DNA from: Campylobacteraceae bacterium
Lineage (GTDB): Bacteria; Campylobacterota; Campylobacteria; Campylobacterales; Sulfurovaceae
Length of the DNA: 46,774 nucleotides
Direction of reading: 5' to 3'
Assembly: GCA_027080995.1 (NCBI GenBank)
Contig: JALWNT010000060.1
Coordinates: 1-46,774 of the forward strand
Made by a program: the position numbers and the translations under genes. Under the pieces are notes generated by a model. It saw only the letters and a list, made by a program, of their open reading frames with translations. It was not told the DNA's origin and searched no databases. Shown piece after piece: positions 1 to 6,682 of the stretch (position 1 is its first letter; each line of letters begins with the position of its first letter).

Positions 1-548
1 AAGCGTCGGGCGTTGGCACGGTCGAGGTTGGCGGTGGGTTCGTCGCAGAGGATGATCTGCGGATCGGCGGCGAGAGCCCGGGCGATGGCGACGCGCTGCT
101 TCTCTCCGCCCGAGAGGCGCCCGGCGCTCTGCTGGGCTTTGTGGGCGATGTTGGCCAGCCGCATCGCCGCATCGACCTTCGTCTCCAGCTCCTTCATCCC
201 CATTCCCATCGGCACGAGCGGCACCTCCACGTTCTGTCGGGCGCTGAGATGCTCCATCAGGTTGTAGTGCTGGAAGATCATCCCGATGTGCCGGCCCCGA
301 AAACGGCTCAGGTGCCGATCGGGCAGCTTGGCGATCCCCTCGGCTTCCACCAGCACCTCTCCGCTGCTGGGCCGATCGAGCCCGGCGATGATGCTCAGCA
401 GCGTCGTCTTGCCGCTGCCGCTGATCCCTTTGAGGATGACACACTCCCCCTCCTCCACCGTCAGATCGATGTTTTTGAGCGCGTGGAAACGTTCCTCCCC
501 GCTGTCGAAATGACGATTCAAATTGTGGATTTCGATGATCGGTTTCAT
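1..548 (-). CDS. ABC transporter ATP-binding protein, LolD/MacB type (C-terminus outside window)
   Basis: The minus-strand reading begins with ATG at 548 (MKPIIEIHNL) and runs off the window at base 1, so only about 182 residues are seen. It has a Walker A motif (GISGSGKTT), a Q-loop region (MIFQHYNLMEHLSA), the ABC signature LSGGEKQRVAIARAL and Walker B with DEPTANLD. This pattern is typical of LolD/MacB/FtsE ATPases that partner with FtsX-type permeases. It should energise the permease at 790-1968, which lies upstream in the same direction. The 241 bp between the two genes are filled with heptamer repeats. The substrate cannot be read from the sequence; a role in periplasmic metal-protein or lipoprotein handling is only suggested by the NosL neighbours. 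Confidence 0.9.
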   Translation of the reverse strand, partial: MKPIIEIHNLNRHFDSGEERFHALKNIDLTVEEGECVILKGISGSGKTTLLSIIAGLDRPSSGEVLVEAEGIAKLPDRHLSRFRGRHIGMIFQHYNLMEHLSARQNVEVPLVPMGMGMKELETKVDAAMRLANIAHKAQQSAGRLSGGEKQRVAIARALAADPQIILCDEPTANLDRANARR

Positions 549-611
549 CGGAGAGCTCCGAATGTTGAAGTGGGCAGATCTCTTGGAGAGACCAGTAACC
601 GATAGTTGATG

Positions 612-793
612 GAGAATTGAGAATTGAGAATTGAGAATTTTGGATTACGTTGCCTGGCAACCCTTCCCCTCTTAGCACTTAGCACATAACACGTAACACG
701 AATGAAACGACAAACGACAAACGACAAACGGCGAAACAGCGCCAAAGGCGCTATATACTCTTCACTCCTCACTCTTAACTCCTCACTATTCAC
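612..793. repeat. Cluster of four different 7-bp tandem arrays
   Basis: The gap between the ABC permease and its ATPase contains several period-7 arrays. They are GAGAATT four times at 612-639, CTTAGCA-type units at 671-698, AACGACA three times at 706-726 and CACTCCT-type units at 756-790. The last array includes the permease stop codon (790-792 on the minus strand). No gene is supported in 549-789; the only open frame there is built from these repeats. Confidence 0.85.
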
Positions 794-1968
794 AGCATCG
801 CCTCCTTCGGATCGGTGACGGCGATTTTCCAGACGGGGAGCAGCACCGCGGCGATGAAGCTGACGCCGTAGAGGAGGAAGATCGAGCTCAGGACCGAAAA
901 ATCAAGCACCGGCACCAAACGGGGGGCGGAGGCGAGATTGCCCGCTCCCAGGAAAATCTGGCGCAGCAGCGGAGCCCCCAGGGCGAAGACATAGAAATAG
1001 GCCGCGACACTTCCTAAGATAAAGCTACTGACGACAACGGCGAGAGTCTCGTAGAGTTTGAGACTCAAAACATCCCGGATACTCCAGCCCAGCGCCCGCA
1101 GAATCCCGATGCTGCGTTTCTCCTGGGAGAAGACCTGGCTGGCCCGTTGATAAAGAATCAGCACAAAAGCCAGCAGGACGATCAAAAAGAGGACCAGGAA
1201 AAATCCCCCTTTGTAGTTGAAAATCTGATCGTAGGCGGCGCGGGTCTCCTTCTTGGAGATGACCCGCAGATCGTAATGCATCGCGGAGACTTTGCTCTCG
1301 ACATTGCTCCACTCGTCGTCGTTGGGGACGTTGAAGGTCACATCGGTGGCCTCCTCCGGCGAGAGCCCCAGGATCTTTCGCGCCGTTTCGATGGGGACGA
1401 TCACCATATCGTCGGCGACGAGGGAGCTGTCACGCGGTAGGACTTTGAAGAGCTTGAGTTTGACGAATGCGCCCTTTGGAGTGAGAAAATTGTAGCCGTG
1501 GGGATAGAAATGCGTGCGCATCCAGCGGGCCACCCCCTGCCCTACGATCATTTCCTCTCCCGAGAGGAAACGGCGCAGATCCGTCCCCTCGGCCAGTTTC
1601 GAGAGCGCACGGTGGCTTTGATCCTCCAAAAAATCGATCCCGACGATCAGAAAGGATTTGCCCTTGGGTTCGGTGTAATACCGCCCCCAGACCCGGGAAG
1701 CCACCCGATCCACCCCGTGGAGCTGGGCGATCTCGTCGGCCCAGTCCAGAGGCACCGGCAACAGATGATCTCCGCGTACTCTCTGCACGACAAAGTCGGG
1801 TTCGCTGACCAGGGCGCTGCGCAAAGAGTGCTGCAGCGACGAGGAGATGAAAAGCGTCGAAGCGAGCAGGAAAATCAACACGACCGAGAGCCCTATCACC
1901 ATCAGATGTTTGCGCCGTTCGGCAAAAAGGCTCAACGCCAGAAAATGAAAAAAGGGATTATTTCCCAT
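790..1968 (-). CDS. FtsX-family ABC transporter permease (LolC/MacB-like)
   Basis: This inner-membrane permease has the FtsX/MacB layout: one N-terminal transmembrane helix (about residues 20-45), a periplasmic domain of about 200 residues, then three C-terminal helices with the conserved QEKRSIGILRALGWS segment that contacts the ATPase. It most likely works with the ATPase at 1-548. I chose ATG at 1968 (MGNNPFF) because GGAG lies about 7 nt upstream; an in-frame start at 1986 is possible but lacks this spacing. The start overlaps the end of the 88-aa gene by 11 bp, which implies translational coupling. The stop codon falls inside a 7-bp repeat array. Confidence 0.88.
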   Translation of the reverse strand: MGNNPFFHFLALSLFAERRKHLMVIGLSVVLIFLLASTLFISSSLQHSLRSALVSEPDFVVQRVRGDHLLPVPLDWADEIAQLHGVDRVASRVWGRYYTEPKGKSFLIVGIDFLEDQSHRALSKLAEGTDLRRFLSGEEMIVGQGVARWMRTHFYPHGYNFLTPKGAFVKLKLFKVLPRDSSLVADDMVIVPIETARKILGLSPEEATDVTFNVPNDDEWSNVESKVSAMHYDLRVISKKETRAAYDQIFNYKGGFFLVLFLIVLLAFVLILYQRASQVFSQEKRSIGILRALGWSIRDVLSLKLYETLAVVVSSFILGSVAAYFYVFALGAPLLRQIFLGAGNLASAPRLVPVLDFSVLSSIFLLYGVSFIAAVLLPVWKIAVTDPKEAML

Positions 1969-2224
1969 AAAGGTCTCCGTAGACAAAATCGAGCCGATCG
2001 GTCGGCAAGAGCTCGGGATAGGCCGGATCGAGCGACGCTTCGAAACGCCGCAGGCGTGGCTCGAACCACTGCACCGAAAGCGCCGGAGAATCCAGCCCCG
2101 TCACCGCCACCGTATCGGCAAGCCTTTGCTGCATCCCCGCCCGGTCGCTGAGAAGATAATGCGAAAAAGCGGCGAGCAAGAGGAAAAGGAGGAAAGCCGC
2201 GACGGCGTAGAAGCGTGCGATCAT
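1958..2224 (-). CDS. Small membrane-anchored protein of unknown function
   Basis: This 88-aa protein begins with an uncleaved-looking signal anchor (about residues 4-25, rich in F, L and A). A short periplasmic tail follows, ending LDFVYGDLYGK. I recognise no domain. Its 11-bp overlap with the ABC permease indicates co-expression, so it may be an accessory subunit of that transporter. It is real rather than a shadow because it is coupled to the permease, has a coherent membrane anchor, and lies in the same direction as the rest of the operon. Confidence 0.7.
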   Translation of the reverse strand: MIARFYAVAAFLLFLLLAAFSHYLLSDRAGMQQRLADTVAVTGLDSPALSVQWFEPRLRRFEASLDPAYPELLPTDRLDFVYGDLYGK

Positions 2225-2246
2225 CGGACGCTCCGCTGCGCTTCGC

Positions 2247-2590
2247 GAATGAGGAATGAGGAATGAAGAGTGAGGAACCGAAATATAGGAACTAGTAACG
2301 AGTAACTAGTAACTAGAAACCGATCCCGTAGCATGGGATTGCTATCCCACGAATTGATGGAGGATTGAGAATTGAGAATTGAGAATTTCGTGGCGTTACT
2401 TTGCAACTCGGTTTTATGGAGGCGGGGCTTCAGTCCCGCAATGCAGGGCTGAAGCCCTGCCCCCAATGACCAATGACCAATGACCAATGACTGCGCTGCA
2501 GGCGCACACAATGTCCAATGCCCAATGCCAATCCGCGAAGAGAATCTCACTGCCTTTTTCGGTTCCTCATTCCTCATTTCTCATTCCTCG
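2247..2590. repeat. Second large cluster of 7-bp tandem arrays
   Basis: The 356-bp gap between the 88-aa gene and the NosL-like gene is almost entirely repeat. GAATGAG-type units lie at 2247-2274, ACTAGTA-type at 2291-2318, TTGAGAA three times at 2365-2385, CCAATGA four times at 2463-2490, CCAATGC-type at 2514-2527 and TTCCTCA-type at 2563-2590. The last array contains the stop codon of the NosL-like gene (2581-2583), so its final Glu-Glu-stop is written in repeat units. I see no gene here; a 118-codon open frame across it is repeat-derived. Confidence 0.85.
2418..2464. repeat. GC-rich palindromic repeat (copy 1)
   Basis: A block of two adjacent hairpins starts GGAGGCGGGGCTTCAG and ends GAAGCCCTGCCCCC. 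A close relative lies at 44205-44253 near the other end of the window. The element is intergenic and resembles REP-type dispersed palindromes. Confidence 0.7.
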
Positions 2591-3276
2591 TTGTATTCGA
2601 TCCCGTCCAACCCCATCACCATCTTCCCCGTGATTTGGTCGAAGCGGACGATCCGGTCTCCGCCGTGATCGGCGATGAAATCTTTGGCCTCTTTTTCGGT
2701 TTTGAAGGGGATCAGTTCGTTGCCCATCGGGCCGTAGAGTTTGGAGCCGATGACGTAGTAGGCCTCTTTGGCGGGGATCGCTTCGAGGGTATAAAAGTCG
2801 GTGACGAGCATCTTTTGGATCTTCGAGCGATCGTAGGGGAAGTCCCCGTCGAAGATATAGTATTTCATCATATCTTTGACCCCGTCGAAGTAGTGGGTCT
2901 TGCCGTTTACGACCATTTCGGCGGCCCACTTGGGGTATTTGGAGACGAACATTCCGCAGACGGGGCACTTGGCCCCTTTGGGGACATCGATCTCTTTGCC
3001 GTTTGCGGCGTGTACCACCGTCCCTCCGGCCTGCAAAAAGGCCGCCAGCGCTCGCATTTTGCGCCCGTCCAGCGGCGGGCAGGCTCTGCTCGCTTTGACC
3101 GCCCGGGCAATGGCTTCGGGGCTTTCTCCCTCTTTGGGTTTGGGCAGCTTCTCGTGATCGCAGAGCCGTAGAGCGATCTTCTCTCCCTTGGCGACGAGAC
3201 GGGCGTATTTGGCGGCACTGATCTGCGCCTGGGAGATACCGACAAAGAGAAAGACGAACAAAAGAAAGATTTTCAT
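2581..3276 (-). CDS. Secreted NosL-domain protein with N-terminal cytochrome-like helical domain
   Basis: This 231-aa exported protein starts with a signal peptide (about residues 1-18). Residues 25-85 form a helical domain with two cysteines (C39, C66) that resembles a class I cytochrome c but lacks CXXCH. Residues 98-225 form a NosL-type domain with KCPVCGMFVSKYP (C104, C107) and the YYVIGSKLYGPMG region. NosL proteins bind Cu(I) and deliver it during nitrous oxide reductase maturation; a similar periplasmic metal-chaperone role is inferred. The same two domains occur in the opposite order in the gene at 3396-4124. A terminator-like hairpin separates the two genes, so this one may have its own promoter. 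Confidence 0.85.
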   Translation of the reverse strand: MKIFLLFVFLFVGISQAQISAAKYARLVAKGEKIALRLCDHEKLPKPKEGESPEAIARAVKASRACPPLDGRKMRALAAFLQAGGTVVHAANGKEIDVPKGAKCPVCGMFVSKYPKWAAEMVVNGKTHYFDGVKDMMKYYIFDGDFPYDRSKIQKMLVTDFYTLEAIPAKEAYYVIGSKLYGPMGNELIPFKTEKEAKDFIADHGGDRIVRFDQITGKMVMGLDGIEYNEE

Positions 3277-3345
3277 ATTTTTTCCGTTCTAAAGAGATGT
3301 CAGAATTGTAGCACTTTGAAAAGGATGAAGCGGTTGACGAATGTC

Positions 3346-3383
3346 AAAAAACGTTCGGCGGCGGGGGAAGACCCCCGTCCGAA
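3346..3383 (-). terminator. Rho-independent terminator of the 3396-4124 gene
   Basis: Read on the minus strand, a GC-rich hairpin (CGGGGG / CCCCCG with a four-base loop, extended by TTCGG / CCGAA) is followed within 2 nt by six T residues at 3351-3346. It lies directly downstream of the minus-strand gene ending at 3396. Confidence 0.7.
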
Positions 3384-3395
3384 GGGGAAGAAGCC

Positions 3396-4124
3396 CTACT
3401 GGCCGATCGACTTGAGATAGAGAGCGACCGCCTGAAGAGGCTTGCCTTTGAGGCCGCCGCAGAGATTGTTGGCTTTGATGTAGGCTTTGGCTTCGGCAGC
3501 GGTGGCGAATTTCTTTTCGATAGGCTTGCACATCTTTTTGTAGATCTGCTCCCCTTTCTTCGCCATCATTGCTTGACGCTTGGCGATCATCGCCGCCTCT
3601 TTGTCGAAGTTGGCTTCGACCATCTTGAGCACCTTGGCATAAGGCATCACCTTCCCGCCGTACTCTTTGGCGAATTTCTCCGCCGCCTCTTTGGTTCCGA
3701 AGGCGTATTTGCTCACCTTGGACATCGTACCGGGCTTGGAGCTGCCCACGACATACCAGGCTTTTTCGGCGGGGATGAACTTGAGCGTGCTATTGTCGAC
3801 GACCTGGACATCGGTGACCTTCTTGCCCGATTTCATCTCTTCGACCAGGCAATGAATCGAGCAGAACTGCTCCATTTTGCCGTTGACTTTGGCGGCGTGG
3901 TTGGTCCGATAAAACATTGGCAGAGTCATTCCGCATTTGGGGCAGAACATTTTCGCGGGTCCCTTTTGGAGGATCTGCGCTTTATCCATCGGAACCATCC
4001 GGAAGTTTTTGGGCATCATTTTGCCGTGCCCCATTCCGTGGTGCATTCCCCGTCCCATTCCTTCGGCCTGAAGGCCCACGACCATCGCTACGGCCAATGC
4101 CGCGATCAACCACAGTTTTTTCAT
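3396..4124 (-). CDS. Secreted Met/His-rich NosL-domain protein with C-terminal cytochrome-like domain
   Basis: This 242-aa protein has a signal peptide (residues 1-20), a Met/His-rich stretch suited to copper binding (GMGRGMHHGMGHGKMM, residues 22-37), a NosL domain (about 42-170; C61, C64 and C88-x3-C92) and a helical C-terminal domain (188-242; C199, C222) like a heme-less class I cytochrome. The NosL part is very similar to the one embedded in the 900-aa fusion at 9491-12193, so the two look like paralogs. A periplasmic copper chaperone role is inferred from the family. Its promoter has the shared tandem TAACACT-type box with a 24-nt leader, which links it to the TonB/receptor regulon. The start ATG at 4124 follows a good AAGGAG site. 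Confidence 0.87.
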   Translation of the reverse strand: MKKLWLIAALAVAMVVGLQAEGMGRGMHHGMGHGKMMPKNFRMVPMDKAQILQKGPAKMFCPKCGMTLPMFYRTNHAAKVNGKMEQFCSIHCLVEEMKSGKKVTDVQVVDNSTLKFIPAEKAWYVVGSSKPGTMSKVSKYAFGTKEAAEKFAKEYGGKVMPYAKVLKMVEANFDKEAAMIAKRQAMMAKKGEQIYKKMCKPIEKKFATAAEAKAYIKANNLCGGLKGKPLQAVALYLKSIGQ

Positions 4125-4154
4125 TCATTACTCCTTCTTATTTTTGATAAAGAG

Positions 4155-4185
4155 ATTGTAAAACAGTAGTGTTAATTTTATGTTA
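4155..4185 (-). promoter_or_regulatory. Promoter of the NosL gene: tandem 11-bp-spaced box plus -10
   Basis: On the minus strand, TAACATA (4185-4179) and TAACACT (4174-4168) are exactly 11 bp apart. Seven bases later comes a -10 element, TACAAT (4160-4155). The predicted start of transcription near 4148 leaves a leader of about 24 nt. The same arrangement occurs at three other promoters in the window and is the layout expected for an OmpR/PhoB-type activator that replaces the -35 contact. Confidence 0.65.
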
Positions 4186-4281
4186 AAAAGTCTTCGTATT
4201 TGACGAAAATCTCTCTTATATAACTCATTTAATCGTCAGATAAATGAATGATGTAATTTCTGTTAATTTTCGGACTGCATT

Positions 4282-4313
4282 TAACACTCAATTAACACTG
4301 GATATATGAGAAT
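4282..4313 (+). promoter_or_regulatory. Promoter of the NosA-like receptor: tandem TAACACT box plus -10
   Basis: Two perfect TAACACT heptamers at 4282-4288 and 4293-4299 are 11 bp apart. They are followed 8 nt later by GAGAAT (4308-4313), a moderate -10. A transcript starting near 4320 would have a leader of about 24 nt carrying the AAAGGAG ribosome site. The regulator is inferred to be the one encoded at 20211-20873, whose own promoter has the same box. Confidence 0.65.
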
Positions 4314-4343
4314 TTCGTCATCTATCAAAAGGAGTAAAATTCG

Positions 4344-6353
4344 ATGAAAAAAACAGTGTTACTCTCCGTCGCAGCCGCTGCGACACTCTGGGCCGCCCCC
4401 TCCGAGGATCTGGGAGCGATCGACGTCAACGCCACCGCGTTCGAAACCACCGTGGTGGAGGATGTAGCCGGCGAAGAGATCCGCTCGGCCGACGTCGCCG
4501 ACGCACTGGCACAGAAAGTCCCCGGTGTCACCCTGGTGCGCCGCAGCGCCATCGCCAACGATATCATCGTCCGGGGACTCAAAAAAGACAATCTCTCCGT
4601 CACCATCGACGGAGCCCAGATCTACGGCGCCTGCCCCAACCGGATGGATCCGCCCATCTCCCACATTCTGGCCAACAACATCGACAACATCGAAGTGACC
4701 GAAGGCCCCTTCGACGTCACGGAGCCCGGCGCCCTGGGCGCTTCGATCAAAATCAACACTCTCAAACCCGCCAAAGAGTTCGCCGGAGACATCAATCTGG
4801 GGCTGGGCTCCTGGAAATACAGCAAACTCTCGACCAACCTCAGCGGCGGGACCGATACCTTTCGCTTTATGCTGAGTCTCTCCACCGAAACCAGCGATCA
4901 GTACAAAGACGGCAACGGCGACACCTTCGCCGAGCAGCAGGATCGCTACATCCGTGAGCATCCCTCCGCCGCCGGAATGGGGTATCTCCCCCAATACCGG
5001 GATCTGAAAGCCTATACCAAATCGACGATGATGGGCAAAATCTTTTGGGATGTCACCGACGATCAAACCCTCCAGATGAGCTACACCGCCAACCGCAGCA
5101 ACAACATCCTCTACCCCAATACACCGATGGATGCCGACTACGACAACTCCGACCTCTTCGATACCAAATACATCTTCCGCAATCTCGGAGCATACTCCGA
5201 CAAGCTGACCCTCCACTACTATCGGACCAAAGTCGACCACCCGATGTCCAACCGATATCGCAAATCCAGCCTGATGAAAGGGGTGATCAAGCACTGGTTG
5301 AGCACACAGGTCGACGGAGCCGCTCTTGTCAACGAGTATCGGATCGGGGAACACAACCTCGAAAGCGGCCTGGAGTTCAGCCGACGCAACTGGGACGGGA
5401 AATATTACAAGAACGACAATCCCTTTCCGGCTGCTTTGTTTCACAGTATCTACGATGTCGATACCGACGACTACGGCGCCTATACCAAAGACCGCTTTGC
5501 AACGGGCAGTGTGGATTGGAATCTGGGCATACGCCTGGATCACTACAAGATCGACACTCCCCGACCCGGCGATAGGGATCGCACTTTCGACGGCATAAGC
5601 GGCAATCTGCTGGCCTCTTACCGACTGAACGAAGCGTGGACACTCTTCCTGGGAACGGGAAGCTCTATGCGGGTCCCCGATCCCAAAGAACTCTACTACC
5701 GAAACAAAACGGGAGTGATGGTCGGTAACGACAATCTCGATGCGGTACGCAACTACGAAATCGACACCGGAGCCGAATGGAATGTCGACGATCTCAGCCT
5801 CCGCCTCAAAGGTTTCTACAATTATCTCAGCAACGACATTCTCTACAATGCCACAGCCCAGAAATATGAAAACGACGACGCTTACATTTATGGAGTCGAA
5901 CTCACCGGCAGCTACACCTACAGCGATACGCTCTATTTCGACGGCAGCTTCACCTGGTTGCGGGGCAAAAAGAGAGATCCTCTCAGCGGCCAGAGCGATA
6001 CCGACTTGCCCGATATCTCCCCGATGAAAGTCACCCTCGCCGCCAACTGGTCCCCCTGGGAGGATACGATGCTGCGTGCCGAATTTATGGCTTCCGGGCG
6101 CTGGAAGCACATCGATAGCGACAACGGCGAGCAGGTCATCGCCGGCTGGGGTATCGTCAATCTCAAAGCCCAAAAGAGCTGGGGAGAGCATCTGGAGCTG
6201 ACGGTCGGTATCGACAACCTCTTCGACAAAACCTACGCCGTCTCCAATACCTACAAGGATCTCACTCTCATCTCCGGCGGCACCGACGCTCCGACGATGC
6301 TTCTCAACGAACCCGGACGCTACGTTTACGCCAACATCCGTTACAAATTCTGA
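4344..6353 (+). CDS. nosA: TonB-dependent outer-membrane receptor, NosA/OprC-like (copper)
   Basis: This 669-aa protein has a signal peptide (about 1-17), a TonB-box-like segment (EDLGAIDVNA), a plug domain with VRGLKKDNLSVTIDGAQ, and a 22-strand-type barrel ending in the aromatic signature RYVYANIRYKF. The plug contains YGACPNRMDPP, a motif I know from the OprC/NosA family of copper receptors. NosA is required for copper supply to nitrous oxide reductase in Pseudomonas stutzeri, and a nos cluster lies 16 kb away here, so copper import is the best inference. Energy would come from TonB-ExbBD (18380-20155). A Shine-Dalgarno AAAGGAG precedes the ATG. A stem at the stop codon may end transcription. 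Confidence 0.85.
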   Translation: MKKTVLLSVAAAATLWAAPSEDLGAIDVNATAFETTVVEDVAGEEIRSADVADALAQKVPGVTLVRRSAIANDIIVRGLKKDNLSVTIDGAQIYGACPNRMDPPISHILANNIDNIEVTEGPFDVTEPGALGASIKINTLKPAKEFAGDINLGLGSWKYSKLSTNLSGGTDTFRFMLSLSTETSDQYKDGNGDTFAEQQDRYIREHPSAAGMGYLPQYRDLKAYTKSTMMGKIFWDVTDDQTLQMSYTANRSNNILYPNTPMDADYDNSDLFDTKYIFRNLGAYSDKLTLHYYRTKVDHPMSNRYRKSSLMKGVIKHWLSTQVDGAALVNEYRIGEHNLESGLEFSRRNWDGKYYKNDNPFPAALFHSIYDVDTDDYGAYTKDRFATGSVDWNLGIRLDHYKIDTPRPGDRDRTFDGISGNLLASYRLNEAWTLFLGTGSSMRVPDPKELYYRNKTGVMVGNDNLDAVRNYEIDTGAEWNVDDLSLRLKGFYNYLSNDILYNATAQKYENDDAYIYGVELTGSYTYSDTLYFDGSFTWLRGKKRDPLSGQSDTDLPDISPMKVTLAANWSPWEDTMLRAEFMASGRWKHIDSDNGEQVIAGWGIVNLKAQKSWGEHLELTVGIDNLFDKTYAVSNTYKDLTLISGGTDAPTMLLNEPGRYVYANIRYKF

Positions 6354-6380
6354 TTCCCCTTCCTCGCATCGGGGAAATCA
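6351..6380 (+). terminator. Possible terminator hairpin after the NosA-like gene
   Basis: TGATTCCCC and GGGGAAATCA form an imperfect stem around an 11-nt loop, beginning at the stop codon. No clear T-run follows, so termination is only possible. Confidence 0.35.
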
Positions 6381-6619
6381 GTGATCGACATTTCCAACCT
6401 CTATTCCATTTATCCTATTTTTATGCATTAGAAAGTACTTCAGATGTGTCGATGCTCGGTGCATAGGTATGCCGAAGGCATTGCAGACGGCCGATGGCAT
6501 TCGCTTCGATCGCCCATACTGTCGATGATCGATGCAGATGAGGTATTGGTTAATGCATCGAATGGGTTTAAAGCATTACATATTGTTTTGTTATTAAAAA
6601 ATGAAGATTTTGAAATGCT
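6381..6619. other. Intergenic spacer between the two TonB receptors
   Basis: No gene is convincingly supported in this stretch. A 67-codon open frame at 6444-6647 has no recognisable family and no good ribosome site, and it runs through the promoter of the next operon. The last 100 bases are AT-rich and lead into that promoter. Confidence 0.5.
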
Positions 6620-6650
6620 TAATAGATACTTAACATTGTTTCCGTAGGAT
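6620..6650 (+). promoter_or_regulatory. Promoter of the seven-gene operon: weak plus strong heptamer and -10
   Basis: TAACATT (6631-6637) matches the shared heptamer at six of seven positions. Eleven bases upstream lies a weaker half, TAATAGA (6620-6626). Seven nt after the strong half comes TAGGAT (6645-6650) as a -10. The inferred leader to the ATG at 6683 is about 26 nt. The geometry matches that of the other three promoters in the proposed regulon, though the upstream half is degenerate. Confidence 0.5.
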
Positions 6651-6682
6651 TTATGTCGCATAAACGTCAAGGAGGAGAAAGA

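Noticed and set aside
612-793. CRISPR array
   Set aside because: Repeats are 7 bp, contiguous and without spacers; no cas gene is present.
2221-2577. 118-codon open frame on the minus strand
   Set aside because: It is composed of heptamer arrays and a GC palindrome; period 7 keeps frames open by chance.
4359-6191. 610-codon open frame antisense to the NosA-like receptor
   Set aside because: It is a shadow of a well-supported outer-membrane receptor, with no start signal or known domain.
6444-6647. 67-codon open frame between the two TonB receptors
   Set aside because: There is no recognisable family and no good ribosome site, and it covers the operon promoter.
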